64,000 nt of DNA from Coptis chinensis (GCA_015680905.1 CM027378.1:88255501-88319500); one strand, 5' to 3'; positions 12,640 through 25,995 are shown, numbered from the stretch's first letter. Translations and numbers: made by a program. Notes: generated from the letters alone by a model not told the origin.

Positions 12640-12836
12640 GATGAGTTGTTTAGCATGTCAACGCCAGAACTGAAATTCAACTTCCCCAGAATCACTTATA
12701 AAGAACTCTCAAAGGATACTAGAGGGTTTGATGAAGGGAAACTTATCGGGTCAGGTAGCTTTGGGAAAGTCTACCAAGGGGTCTTAAGGGATGGGACAGC
12801 AGTGGCCATCAAAGTTTTGCAGTTACAAACTTACTA
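12640..12836 (+). pseudogene. LRR receptor-like kinase fragment (kinase N-lobe start)
   Basis: The frame gives STPELKFNFPRITYKELS, then the glycine loop IGSGSFGKVYQG and the lysine strand VAIKVLQLQ, before stopping at QTY. This matches the juxtamembrane segment and subdomains I-II of plant LRR receptor kinases of the EFR/FLS2-like (XII) class. The ATP-binding loop and lysine are intact, but everything after subdomain II is missing, and so are the LRR ectodomain and transmembrane helix. It is on the opposite strand to the CACTA genes and inside the element, so it is probably captured host sequence. Confidence 0.85.
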
Positions 12837-13430
12837 GCTCCCTTAAGCCCAAGTATCTCTAGCAATAATATCTTTAACAAAATCAGGGCAAGACAACTAC
12901 TACAAGAGAGAATGCATCAAACAAAATCAGGGCAAGACAACTACTAATGTTTCGTTCCCTTCTACGAAAATCTACTACAAAAGAGAATGCATATGACAAT
13001 TTGTGAAGACAGTCTGAAAAAAGAGAATGCATCAGTGCCTAGTCTGAAACTAGCTCTGAATGACTTGGACAAGGGATGGTACAAGGTTGTGTACAGAAAG
13101 CTGAGCATATGCAGGTCTAGAAGGGCGGCGAGGCAATCAAAATCACTGATCATTCTTTAAGGAAATATCATTCGTTAGGGATGCATGGCATAGCTCTGAA
13201 ACTAGGATCTAATAGTTAAACTGGTGCACTGCCCTGCCTCTAGGCTTTACTCTCTTCACAGTTGCTAGACCTGAAACTAGCTTAGTAAATATAGAAGTAC
13301 ATGACTCAGGTAGCTTCCGAGGATACTCGGGAACTCGGCTGTTTGGTTGTATTTGGTCTTCCGCACTCAACGGAATTTCATCCAGCAAACTACTGAGCAT
13401 TTTCTTATGTTCCTCAGAAAGAGTGATCAA
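12837..13430. other. CACTA-2 interior with short repeats; possible coding remnant on the minus strand
   Basis: AACAAAATCAGGGCAAGACA with ACTACTA is duplicated at about 12878 and 12920. On the minus strand 13430-13209 reads LSEEHKKMLSSLLDEIPLSA...KRVKPRGRAVHQFNY, which looks protein-like (charged, balanced) but matches no family I recognise. It may be another captured gene piece. Confidence 0.3.
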
Positions 13431-15482
13431 AAAAAGTACCGCTCCATTTCAAGATACCAATACACATGCGGTACCATGGAAATATGATTCTCATATAGTA
13501 ACGCATGGAACATCCAGTGGCTACTCCTCGGCCGGCACTGCATACATTCCGACAAGCTACTATCAATGAGCCATCCCTTAGTCCAATAGCTAACTTGGTC
13601 GGACAGATCGCCAGAGCGAAGATGCTACATTTCGAGGAAGTAGAAAGAAAGAGGAAAGGCAGTTGTGGGTTACCTTAGGCAAAAAGAAAGACAAATGGGG
13701 CATTCCTCCCCTTTACACGTAACCGACAAAGCGAGAGCACATTCTAGAAGGGAAATCCACAAACGAAGGAAAGAGAGCACTTTTGCTTCCAAACAAACAT
13801 AGATCATCCCGAAGTAGACTATGTAAAGCCCTTTGTTTGCCCCGTAAGAGCTGTAATCTCTTATGTTGGAGCGAATGATAGAACTCACATCTCCCTATGC
13901 GGCTCCCATGTCATTCCAGCCCGATGAAGCAATGCAATGTAGCAGTGGTCGGAGAAGGAACCCGAGAAAAATAAAGCAATCACTCCAGCGGTGTAAGTAA
14001 AGCCCTCCGTAGGTAGTTCTTCTTACGTTGCTACAAGCGTGAAATCGCTAAGGAACTCAAAAAATGGCTCACCCCCAGGAATGACAAAGAATTCCAAAGC
14101 GCTTTGCGAAGAAAGAAGCCTACTTGAAGAAGGCTGCCAAGAGGTCTCAATCTAAGACAAGGGCGCTTACCTCAATTGTGGCATCGCCTTCATCATCCCT
14201 CGGAAAGGTTGATGAGCTTTTGGACAATTCGATATGGATATGGCCGAACCCCATAAGCATCAAACCGTCTCAGAATGGGTCGCCCCTAGTGCCTTTGAAC
14301 GAACTTCAAGGCCTCTCTCCGCTTGAACTGCCAACCAACTCTTTCGACTCACGAGTCATCAAAAGAACGAATGACCACTAGAGGAGGAAAGGGATTCTTT
14401 TTTAAACAAACTTTCACGGATGAGGGAAGTCTTAAGGAAGATAGGTCACCTAACTTCAGGGGACGATGAGAAGTAGGTTAACAAGTTGGTTACACCGGTT
14501 TTTTGCCGCTTTGCTTGTTGGAAGGTGAAAGGGCAATGGTAAGAGCAAGGTAGGCCATATGCATGGTGTGAGAGCCTTTAAAGAGAAGTACATTCCGGTG
14601 CTTGCTCATGAAAGGTGAATTCATGAATTGTTAGCATGGGCTTTGACAAATTCTCCTAATACGCACCTTAGGGAGCAAAGATTCTCAACTTTGTTCAAGG
14701 TTTGGAACCCTTTGACTTTGACACATACCATGCGGCCCCACGAGAGCTGAGAAGAGCAAGCTTGACAAAGAGAGGAGCCCCAAATAACAAACAAGAGGCC
14801 TTTCCGACCCTCAAATGAGATCCACAATCCTACCAGGGCAAACAAAGATCATTGGCCCCTAGATCGACATGTAAGTACCCCAACTTCCCATAACGCTTTC
14901 TAGCCCATTCTCGCAATTGGAAGGCAGCAGGATTGAAAGAATTAGTTCCTTCTCCCCATCACATACCGCTATTGCTATACTCCTAGCTTCCCAACTCTCT
15001 CACTCAGAACAAAGAGATCCGCGGTGCCAATCCATCCACGAGACTCAACTACGCAAAACAAAGGTCCCAGCTTCACGGGCGAAGCAAAGATCCGACCTAC
15101 TTCTCTGCTCCTCGGCTTAAATAAAGCAAAAAGGGAGCTATTGGGGTTAGACTAAAAAATAGCTATCTCACTTAAAAGCTTTTTTCCGATATGCTACCCC
15201 TACTAAACAAATTCGAAGTTTTCGCGGGAGAAGTATGCTTTTGGGACAAACCTCATGATGAGCTATTTAATACTTTTCCATCCTAATCCGCCTCGCCTGT
15301 GTATTGATAATGAAAGCTTCCTCTCAGTAGTTGGTCGAGCTGAGCTTTCACTTCCTTTTTCGGAGGAGATCTATCATTAGCTAGTCTGAAACTAGCTCTG
15401 AATGACTGAAACTAGCATCTGACAGTTAAACTAGTGCACTGCCCTGCCTCTAGGCTTTACTTTATTTAGAGCAACTAGACCT
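13205..15482. repeat. ~65-80-bp direct repeats flanking a 2-kb island
   Basis: TAGTTAAACTGGTGCACTGC plus CCTGCCTCTAGGCTTTACT occurs at about 13211-13250, and again with minor changes at about 15419-15461. In addition AGTCTGAAACTAGCTCTGAA with TGACT occurs at 13040 and 15383. The repeats bracket the compositionally distinct segment 13430-15370. Confidence 0.8.
13430..15370. other. probable mitochondrial-DNA insertion (NUMT-like island)
   Basis: This segment is clearly richer in G+C than its surroundings. It lacks AT-runs and has the texture of plant mitochondrial intergenic DNA (strings such as AAGCCCTCCGTAGGTAG and GAAAGAAAGAGGAAAGG, purine-rich blocks, no plant nuclear repeats). No mitochondrial gene could be named, so the call rests on composition and style only. 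The open frame at 14124-14381 (+) has no recognisable domain. Alternatives are a low-copy nuclear insertion or another old element. Confidence 0.4.
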
Positions 15483-15668
15483 ATAAGAATTTCATAGAAT
15501 CGCCATCTCTCGATACTGCCTAGTATAAATTACGAGGCAATACAGAAAAAGTTTGAGGAAAAAGGATACACGTATAGTTCTCGCAGATTAGTATAAATCA
15601 CAAACACAAAATATCTCAAAAGGAGTTACTCGATCAGGCATGCAACCAATCAATTTAATGCAAACAGC

Positions 15669-17310
15669 TCATACATACCATGAAGAACTAGCATTGACTT
15701 GCAACATCCAAGCCTCAAACCTAGCTTGACGGACCGCCATCTCCTCTATTTGACTTCTTTGAGATATCATTTCAGCAGTGAGCTCCTCGTTACGCTTTTT
15801 CAGCTTCTTCCTCCTCCCCTCCTCCTTTGCACTTCCTCCTCTAAATGAAGGGATGCCAGCCTTCTAGATGACTCTGGCAGGACCCCATGCCCAAGGCCAT
15901 TGGAGTATCCAGACCTTACACCCAATACTATAATAAAAATTTCACCCTCAGTCTTTGGCTCAGCACCTTCTACTTCAGACTCAGCTTTAAGTTGTCGCAT
16001 TCGGTCCTATAAGTTTAAATTGGGCTTAAATATATCGAACTATAAGTACACCATGGTAAAGCTAGGTACAAGTAAATTTACTTACATAGTTTTGTTCAGC
16101 AATGAGACTAGTCCATCCCTTACTATTGCTAAAGTGGGTTCGACGATAGAATTCGATCTTTCCAATAGGTTCCTGAGTCTCAGAGTCACGCTGTAAAGAT
16201 TTGAAAACATATCCCTTTATAATTTACTTCAAATAATATCAAACTGCGAAAAAGCAATCCAATGTATGTAAATAAAGAAAGTTACAGATTCCTCCAAGTA
16301 TCCTAGGAATGATTTTGAACCACCACAATGGTTTGTTTCGAGCTTTTGCCGATTATTTGAATTTTGCTTGCTAATTTTCTGCAATAAAATGAATACAATA
16401 TCAAAAGCAATGCCAACAAAAACATTAAATTGAACTCATTCAAAATCCAATAAATTAAGTACTCCCTACATCATCCAAATAGAAAGACAGACCAAGCTAA
16501 AACATAAAATTACAATGAGTATGTAGTTTTTCTTTAAGAAATCAACACAACCCTTAAATATAATTCAATACATAGCAGTTTCCTAATTAGCACAATAAAG
16601 TATATTACCTTGAAATCTTCTTTTCTAAAGCAATCACAACACGCATTCCATTTTTCTTGTGCCAAGCCACTATAAGGGTGTGATCGTGCGACTCCATCAT
16701 TTCTGAAACTCCTATAATGCTTGTGAAGATTACACCTAAATCCTCTTAAACGTGCCCCTAATATTGCGTCCACAGCGTACTTCACATGTGGAAGGTGCAT
16801 ATCCACATCCAATTTTTCCTAACAAGAAATGTAGTTTAAAGTTACATAAAATAATTATGGTATATCATATAGCTAAAACATAAAACTCCATTACCATAAT
16901 ACGGTCACGTAATGGTTTTCTCACTTCCTCTCCCACTTTACTCCAATCATGGCCAGTAAGAGGACCGTGTCGACGCCAAAACTAGGACAATCTCCTTGAC
17001 AAATTGAGCACTCCACTTCCCCACGTGTCTAGTATTACCCGGTTGAATTTCTATCCTTGGTTTCGACCCGATAACGCGTCTTTGTAGTCTATGACTTTCT
17101 TCGATTCACAGCCTTTACCTCTTTTCTTCTTAAATGGAGCTGTTAAACAAAAAAGTATGAGCTTCCACGACATTTTATTTGAACTAACTAACGAATTACA
17201 CAAAACCATTAATTATAATCCTACCGACACTCGAACCATTCACCTCGTTAACCACAGACTGAGGTTGTGAAATAGATTGTGCCCTCGAGGGTCGATTTAG
17301 ACCAGGTACC
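15669..17310 (-). pseudogene. TNPA-like CACTA gene (plant Transposase_24 / Ptta-En/Spm family)
   Basis: Exons read on the minus strand are: exon 1 from ATG at 17310 (VPGLNRPSRAQSISQPQS) to a donor near 17222; exon 2 about 17144-16895 with QPGNTRHVGKWSAQF and GHDWSKVGEEVRKPL; exon 3 from 16814, with EKLDVDMHLPHVKYAV and RGFRCNLHKHYRSF...WNACCDCF; exon 4 near 16200-16080 with KIEFYRRTHFSNSKGWTSLI; and a last exon with VLGVRSGYSNGLGHG and a charged, possibly coiled-coil tail (KKLKKRNEELTAEMISQRSQ) to a stop at 15669-15671. The family binds subterminal repeats. A frame change in exon 2 and uncertain splice sites suggest decay, so a working protein is doubtful. Confidence 0.75.
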
Positions 17311-17611
17311 ATAACTATAGAAACAAATATAACATGAATATAAAGAAAGAATTCATGAATGATAAAAATCAGCTTTAATATAGTATGCAACATATCCAAA
17401 AATGAAACACATGCTAGAAAAATCAGGTTTAATATAGTATTTCTACTCAATGGAAAAACAAGATAAAATATAAGATAAAGCTCTCCATTCAATAACAAAA
17501 TGGATAATTAAGTTACTAAAAAAATATTCAATCTACGTCCGTGTCATCATCACTCGATATGACAGCTTCTTCCTCTGAACAATAATCCATTAATGTATCA
17601 TCATCCTCTTC

Positions 17612-20600
17612 TTATGTTTCCTCATCAACAATGGTATTGTCATGAAGGCGACTTTCCATAGCAGTCACGACCTCGTTGGCATCAACTTCATTTGGGTCCA
17701 TATCGTCTCTATTTAGTTGTATGGGCGTTATAGGTTCATTTTGGATTCCGCTGCTACTAGCTTCATGTGTTTCATCATGTTGGACATTATCCAAATCCAT
17801 CCCAGTATGCTCCTCCTGTTGATATGCCTCATCAGTGCCTCCTGCTTCAATCTCTTCTTCCCTCTTTGGAACATCAAACACATTTCTAGGCTTTATCTTT
17901 TGCACAACTTGCCAACTACTACCCAATTTGGTATCATCGACGTAAAAAACTTGGCATGCTTGTGTGGCTAAGACAAACTGGTCATCTTTATACCACGTCA
18001 TGGAGGCATTAATACTAGTGAAAAAACCATCCGTTTGTATCCCTGTCCTTCTATTACCAACATCATACCAATCACATCTGAAAAAAGATAAACTCTTTTC
18101 CCCGAATAGATAACCGACTTCAAAAACATCGGTCAAAATACCATAAAAGTCGGTCTTCTTTTCCTTTGGTGTTCTCCTTTTACAAGAACACCACTATTTT
18201 TTGGGTTCAAGATTTTTCTCTCGATCTTTGGTGTGAAACCTAATCCCATTAACAATGCAACCACTATAACGTTTCACACGTGTATCAGGTCCACATGCCA
18301 ATGAATACAATTCATCGGTAGCTTCAGGAGAGTTCTCATTGCGTAATATTTGCATCTATTCATAAAAATGTACACCAAATCAATAAAGCATAATTAGCAT
18401 ACTATTCCGGTCCATAACAATAACATTAAAATAAACAGTACAAACACTTACACGTTTTTCAAACCAACTTGGAAACAACATTTCTTGTCTCTCGTGCAAG
18501 TTATGTGAGAGCTTTCCATTTGAAGCTCTGTCATGTGTTGACTACATGCATATCAAACACATAAACTTAACAACTTAAAGTGGCTTAAAATGTATAAAAC
18601 ATAATTGATAAGTTAAATGCAATAGAACTTACTCTAAATAAGTTGATAACTCCTCTGTATTATTCAACACATAGTAATGAGCCTTGTCTCGATCCTTTGG
18701 TTCGAGAATGATATTTGTATAAGCTCCAAATGGTCGAACATTCTGGGTGAAAACATCAAATCCTGTCTTTTGATTCTCATTACCACCATCATAATTTCTT
18801 TCTTCACGATTGAACCGAGTTTCAATTCCTTGAAGATACATGGAGCAAAATGTGAGACATTCATTGTCAACATATGCTTCAGCAATTGAACCTTCGGGGC
18901 GAGCCTTATTTCGAACGTATTGTTTTAGCGTGTGTAGATACCTGTTTACAAATCACACATATATAATTAATGTATAATAAAAAATTTAACTTTAAAATGT
19001 TAATTTCACGTTAAATGAATTGCAAGTCATATGCCTTACCTTTCAATAGGATACATCCACCTATACTGCACCGGTCCTCCAAGTATCGCCTCACGCGGCA
19101 AGTGGACAGCCAAATGAACCATTACATCGAAAAATGCAGGAGGAAATATTTACTCGAGCTTACAAAGTATAACTGCAATGTCTTTTTCCATCTTCTCAAG
19201 TACTTCCAATTTTAGCGTCTTGCAACATAACTCTTTGAAGAACAAGCCCAACTCAACCAATGCAATGGCTACATCCTTTGACAAGAAACCACGTATTGCA
19301 ATCGGGAGAAGTTGTTGCAAGAGCACATGACAGTCATGACTTTTCATTCCTGTTATCTTATCATCTTTAGCATTTGCACATCGAGAAATGTTAGACGCAT
19401 AGCCATCAGGAAACTTCACCGACTTCAGCCACTCACAAAAAGATTTTTTCTCTGAAGATGACAATGTGTAACATGCCGGGGGCATTACAAACTTATCACC
19501 TCTTGGGATTAGATGCAACTCTTTTCTTATACCCAATGCGGCCAAATCTAATCGAGCTTTTACTGAATCTTTTGTTTTGCTATCTAGGTCTAGCAATGTC
19601 CCCACAACATTGTCACAAATGTTCTTCTCAACATGCATAACATCAAGGTTGTGTCGTAGCTTAAGAGTGTCCCAATAGGGTAACTCAAAAAATATGCTCT
19701 TCTTTGTCCAGTTCAACTCCATCTCGGTACGCTTTCTCTTTTTTTTTAGGCTTTCCAAAATTTTGAAGGGGTTCTACATAGTTCACTTGTGATAACAATT
19801 CATCCCTAGACAACTCTTTAGGTGGCAACCTGCTCTCCCTATTTCCATCAAATAATTGTTTGCCACGAGTTCTCCAAGCATGCCTTCTCGGCAGAAAACG
19901 ACGATTTGCCATATAACATAACTTTCGTCCATTCTTCAAATACATGGAAATTGTATCCTTGTTACAATTAGGGCAAGCTAGTTTGCCCTTGGTACTCCAA
20001 CCAGATAAATTACCGTATGCGGGAAAATCATTTATAGTCCATAACACTACAGCATGCAACCGAAATGTTTTCTTTGCCACTGTATCATAAGTCTCTATCC
20101 CATCTTTCCACAACTCTTTAAGTTCATCAATCAAAGGTCGTAAATAGACATCGATATCATTCCCAGGTGATGAAGGTCCTGGAATAAGTAACGTCATGAA
20201 GGTGAACGATTCTTTCATACACTTCCACGGTGGTAAATTATATGGTATTACCATTACAGGCCACATACTGTATTGGCTACTCATATTGCCAAATGGGTTA
20301 AATCCATCTGTTGTAAGACCCAAGCGAACATTGCGAGGATCATTGGCAAACCACTCATGTTCCTTATCAAAATTGCCCCAAGCTTGAGAATCTGATGGGC
20401 GCCTAAGTACATTTTCCTCCCGATCATGTTTTTCTTTGTGCCATCTCATATCTGCAGTAGTAACCCTCGACATAAACAACCTCTTGAGCCTTGGTTTAAG
20501 TGGAAAGTAACGCAACACTTTTTGTGGTATTTTTTTAGTCTTGCCTTCACAAACTTTATACCTTGGCTCCTCACATTCGAGACAATTTTGAAGACCGTCA

Positions 20601-21340
20601 TTTTCTTTCCAAAACAACATGCAATCATTCTTGCATGCATGTATTCATGATATAACCAAGTCCTGTGTTACGATTAATGTCTTCGCCTCGTAATGAGACT
20701 TTGGCAGTGTCTCACCTTCAGGCAATCCAATTTTAATCAACTAGAGAATCATAGTGAACGATTTGTTACTCCAGCGATTGATTATCTTTAAGTGAAGCAA
20801 TTTCACAAGATAATCTAACTTAGAAATCTTACAATCTGGATACAAAGGTTGGCGTGCTTCCCTCAAAAGGTCATCATATGGATCTACATTTACTCCATTG
20901 CTGTTAAAGCCACCTTCACCTTCTGTTGCATTCAATGCATCATCATCTCCGGATTCCCCATGTTCCACATGAGGCTCCAAATTATCAACATGTGTTGAAG
21001 CTTGTAAATCTTCAATCATGTCATCTAACCCATCAAAATTTACCATTTGAACACCATTGCCATCATCATCGTCGTCATCATCATCATCACTTAATTCCTC
21101 ATATTCTTCTCCATGAAACACCCAACGAGTGTACTTCTTGTCCATGCCTAACCTCTCTAGATCATCATTTACCTCATTGATGTGCTTGTAATTCCTATTT
21201 TTGCACTCTTTGCATGGACACCTAGTCCTGCCCGCACTGTCTACATGACCACGAGCAATATCAATAAAATCCCGAATTCCTTTTTTATACGCTGGCCAAA
21301 ACCTATTTGGCAATTGTATCCAACTCTTATCCATTTCCAT
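17612..21340 (-). pseudogene. TNP2-family CACTA transposase (TNPD), inactive
   Basis: Start ATG at 21340 (or 21334, MDKSWIQLPNRFWPAYKKG) gives the transposase-associated domain with a CPCxxC motif (CPCKEC) and an acidic D9 run (21060-21090). The TNP2 core (20620-19160) holds HACKNDCMLFW, NDIDVYLRPLIDEL, WTINDFPAYGNLSGW and RHNLDVMHVEKNICDNVVGT. DUF4218 follows (AFFDVMVHLAVHLPREAIL; after an intron RYLHTLKQYVRNKARPEG). The gene ends with a DUF4216 region (18136-17612) at a stop at 17612. In-frame nonsense codons at 20741-20743, 20645-20647 and 19150-19152, and a frameshift in the T-run near 19740, disable it. Domain order and content are otherwise complete for the family, so the loss is fairly recent. 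Confidence 0.9.
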
Positions 21341-23967
21341 GTTTCCTACCATAAGATAATAATTGTACAATCAGTTTTGACATCACAAACGAAAACAGTA
21401 CACATGCCACACCAACTTATCAGATTTGTTTATGAGAACTTAAACTTTCACTTATACAACAACTAATAAACTTTCAAACCCTTAAACTTAAAGTGAAAGT
21501 CACTTAATGAAGGTTACTTTTGACATTCACTTCAAGAAAAGACAAACTGCAATATAAGACATCTCACTTTTAACTTGTCAACTTGACCCCTAATCTTCTA
21601 CATAGTTTAATTAGCTATTGTATGTGACGTCACAGAAAAACCTATAGACATCGTTACCTTTAATTAGCTACCAACAACTAATAAACTTTCAAGGTTGTAT
21701 TACATTGTCTTTACTAGTTGTACTCCCCATTCTACAAGGCAAGTTACTTACTTTATGACCCTAAGATTTGCAATGTTAGTTAATTAGTAGGTTTATGCTT
21801 TTGGTCTTATTGAATGTCTTTTATTTACTAAATTTGGTCTATTGAACTGTTCAACTAATGCTCAATGGACAGAGATGCTCAGAATGACATTGACATTGAA
21901 TACTTTTTACATAGTCCTACTGTTTTACACCCTATAATTAGTGTGTGATCACTAGTGTGCATTTTTCGCAAAAAGAAAACAATAGCAATGCAAAATCATG
22001 AGGAGCGAGTCTGTATGAATAAGCAAGACCTATATATTCTTGTGGTGAGACAAAAACTATACAATCCAAGCATTAGTTCATTTTTTAACCGATATAATGA
22101 AACTGACCGATACAATGAAACTGAAACAACATACTAATCCAAGTATAAAACCATATCTAGGCAAGGTAAAACAAACTCCTCTAAACAAAAGAAGCAAACA
22201 TTCAATCCATGTACGTATATATAGTGCTAATTAAGCCTGCAAGACAAATAAAAAAACCAAGTTCTACCAATCCAAATAAGTCTCAAGAGACAAAATATCT
22301 CTTAAGTTTAGAAACTTAGTTTTGTAATATCACTAAAGAAAGGCTACCACAAGCCTCCACCAGCCTCGAATGTTCGAAAAGCTTTACTAAAACTTATCTG
22401 GTGAGTTATTCCAAAGACAGGGAAATTGAAGAAGCTGGATAAAAATATGAAGGATCAGTTTGCGTGAAACAAGTCTGTGAAGTATCTACATACAGTACAT
22501 AACTTGAGATGACTCCAGAACTCCATGATAAGGTCAGATATTCCTAGCTTACTATTAGTTTGTGTCATCTTAAAATCTTGGAAGTGTGACCGAACCATCT
22601 TTGCAAATTAACTAGTGAAATCCATGCATAAATTAGTTTTTGCCTATTTCCTTAATTTGCTCTACTTCAGTGTAGTCTACATGAATCGAAGGTGCCATAA
22701 GTTTAAATCTTTGTGTATGTACATATTAAACCCAAATTTTCTTCTTTCCTATTTTTCTCCTGCACTGAAATTAAGGCATTGAATCAGACCCAAATCAAGT
22801 TCTGATGTAAATTGGAGTTACTGTTAAAGTTGAGATTTACTACCCAGTTGAGATAAAATATAATGTTTAATAGGATGCCACCACCTGCTATGAAAAGGGA
22901 ATGAAGCTCCTGGAAATCTGATGGTATAAAGTACCAACAGAGAGAATCTTCTCAATTAATTTGTACTCACGCACCTTTTGGGTTCTCTTTAGCAAGGAAC
23001 TAGATATATATTAATTTCCACCATTAGAATCTTTTGGTGAGCATGGCAGCAAGAAATATATCTAGTAGTCAATTCTCTGTTTTCTTTTGACAAAGCTTCA
23101 GAAGTGGGGGTGCCACCTCTTCTTTGTACATGCCACTACTTACTTTGGGAAGGTATGCTCACCATATATGGGGCAGGTAGATATTTCAAAGGAAAAGAAA
23201 GAAACATGAGAAAGGAAGGTTCAACCGTTCAAGAGATGCGGAAGAAGGGGGACGCCTATAAATAAAAAGTGCTATTGTTTTGTTTCTTTTCCCCCACTTT
23301 CAAAGAGCATATTAGTCATTATTTAATTATTGATTGTATGATCCCTTGCTAGTGTTTGAGTTGACTTGTATGAGTTTTTATTTTGGGTTGAACTTTTGGT
23401 TCTCCTTCCTTCAATGGGAGAATATTTAAAGTGCATGGGTGTGCTGGTAAACCCTTGGAACACCAATTTGAACAACACCAAAACAGTGGAGCACAACAAT
23501 GATTTGATAAGGCTACATGGTCTTGCAATGAAGGACGTAGATGCTAAACTTGTCCAAATGCCATTGCACTTGGTGGTCATATTGGTTACGAATGAAGCAC
23601 AAAAAGTTTGTACATGATAGGTATTGTTTCTTGGGCTCAAGGTCAGGTGTGATTTAGTTAAATATTTATTATAGCTATCATCATTTGCGTACTTTGAATT
23701 GGTTTACATGTTTATAGATAAGAACACAATTTGGGGAATTAAATTTTACGGGTGAATTATCCTATAGCTAGTCTTAGATTTCCATCCAACTTTCATATAG
23801 CGAGGGTTACGACTTTTAATTTGGATTATTCTCCAGTAATTTTAGTATGTTTGTATAGTTAATGATCAATTTGGGACAAAAATAAAGTGAAATAATATGT
23901 ATCAGTAACAAGACTAATGGATTCTCAAAATATTTTGCGTGTTACATGTTTCTTTTTTCATTGCATG

Positions 23968-24545
23968 CTAAGTTGGTTTGCATGTTGGTATGTTTGCTTT
24001 GTATTCAGTTCTAGCTTCTGTTGACCCTTTCTTATTTTTTTTCTCCCTGATAGGTTCTTCTGATCCATTCTTGTAGTTTAAGTTGATATAGGAAAGTCAT
24101 TTAAAGCTTTATGTTCTTTAGTTAATTTATTAAGATGTGGAAGATTCAATATAATGGTAACTGCTTGATCATTTATTTTATTTTATTTTAAATTGAGTTT
24201 GAACGAGGTGGATGGATTATCAAATTTGATAACGTCTTCCATGAAAGGCAGCTATAAGTTCTGTCTTTGGTTTTTCATTGTACGCTTAATCAGTTTGCAT
24301 GTTATATTAGGTGCTCTTTTGTATTCAGTTTTGGCTTCTGATCTTTTTTTGTAGTTTAAGTTGGCATGGGAAAGTCATTTAAAGCTTTAGATGCGTTAGT
24401 TATTGAAATGTGGCAAAATCATTGGTACACTAACTTTTTGATCTTTTCTTCTCTTCTCTTCTATGTAGTTGAGTTTGAACGAGGGTGGATGGATTTTCAA
24501 CTTAATTACGTCTTACGTGAAATGCAGCTATGTCTAATTAGGTAC
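23968..24545. repeat. 278-bp tandem duplication
   Basis: GGAAAGTCATTTAAAGCTTT occurs at 24091 and 24369. Flanking matches extend from TTTGCATGTT...TGTATTCAG through GAGTTTGAACGAGG...CGTCTTnCnTGAAA, giving two side-by-side copies with moderate divergence. Confidence 0.85.
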
Positions 24546-24734
24546 TCTTTTTTGTACACCTTGTGCCCTCGATTCTATAGACTACAAGAAAATGGACTTT
24601 TGCCCACAGATGCCCAGTTTTTTAAGCTACGGACCTAATCATTAGACGCATTATGCGTGCTTAAGTACAGGTTGCATAGTTGCATATTGTGAGTTTTATG
24701 TGCTGAATTTTAGTGGCTTGGTGATGGCCATGGC

Positions 24735-24818
24735 CTGCAGTAGCCTGTCAATGTCCTGTAGCGACCTGGCAGTGTCCTGTAGCAGCCTGACAGTGTACTG
24801 TAGCTGCCTGTAATAGTA
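24735..24818. repeat. 21-bp tandem repeat, 4 units
   Basis: CTGTAGCAGCCTGNCAGTGTC repeats with an exact 21-bp period from 24735, 24756, 24777 and 24798. The last unit is partial. Confidence 0.92.
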
Positions 24819-25995
24819 GTTTATAAAGAAATATCACCCGAAACCATAGAAACCTTGCAAGCTAGTTACACATACAGTTAGTTACGTGTGTTTTAGTAAT
24901 CAAAACACAAGTTCTTATCGAATTCTTTAGCCGTAAGTTAGAAGAAATGATTAGTTCATTAGTTTTCTACAAATTATAATAATGAACTTACGCGTATATA
25001 TGTGGTATCTATAGGAGTCGACGTTGGTTATAGTTCTTTGAGAACACATGACGATAAGGAAACGTGAATAAGTATGTGCTATTCTACTTCAAAATAACTA
25101 CATCTCACTCTTTTTATATTTACAAGTTCACTAACTAAAGTTTGGTTGGCATCGAGGTGGTGGACCGGAAAGTATGACGAAAGAGTAAGCACTCGTCAGT
25201 TCGGTATTGGGGATTACTGGATGCTCTGTTGCAGAAAGCGGAAGCTATGGGAGGAAGCAGAAGCTATGGGTTACTAGTTACTTTGGTATAGTATCCTTGC
25301 ATTATTCCCCTAATATCTCTCCCTCTCTCTTCTTACTCAAAACTGTTAATACCTTCTTCTTTTCTCACTCTCTTTGTATACTTTTTTAGTCATTAAGAGG
25401 TCCTTGACACCGCCATATGCTTTCACTTGCTACTTAATGCCACATTCAATAGCATCATCTTCGATCCTATCTCATGCATGTAGAGTCGGTGTAATACCCC
25501 ACACCGGCCGTTTTGAGCTCCTAGAAAATGACAATAAGCTGAAAAGGACTATCTTTGGTCTCATGGAGGATATGGTGACCGTGAGTATGTTTTATGTTTA
25601 AGTTCTCATTTAGGCCATTTTCTGTCAACGAAAATAACCAATCAGTGAGAGTAAATGTTGAAACTCGACTTGGGCCCGACAAAACACAGTTTTGGTAGGC
25701 CAAGCCTTCGCCTAACAATTTATTTCTTACACAGTTACACATACCCAAATGGAAAACCATCTCTCTACTCCACGTGGTAAAAGGCCTTATGTGGGGTTGT
25801 GGTCTAGCACTTTAGTACCTAATAAGTTTTTAATGTTTTTCTCTAACTGTTTGTAAAATAAAATAAGTGAGTTGCACTGTTTCTTGAAAAAAAAAAAATA
25901 AAAATAATTAAACTTAAGTAAATATAGAATAGCATATGCTCTGAAGACGCTTTGAATATGGGGAATTTTGAGGTTAAGGCGCTTTGACGCCGCCA

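Noticed and set aside
23323..23640. Overlapping open frames on both strands at 23.3-23.6 kb
   Set aside because: Neither strand gives a recognisable motif, and there is no splice or start context to choose one; left as unassigned.
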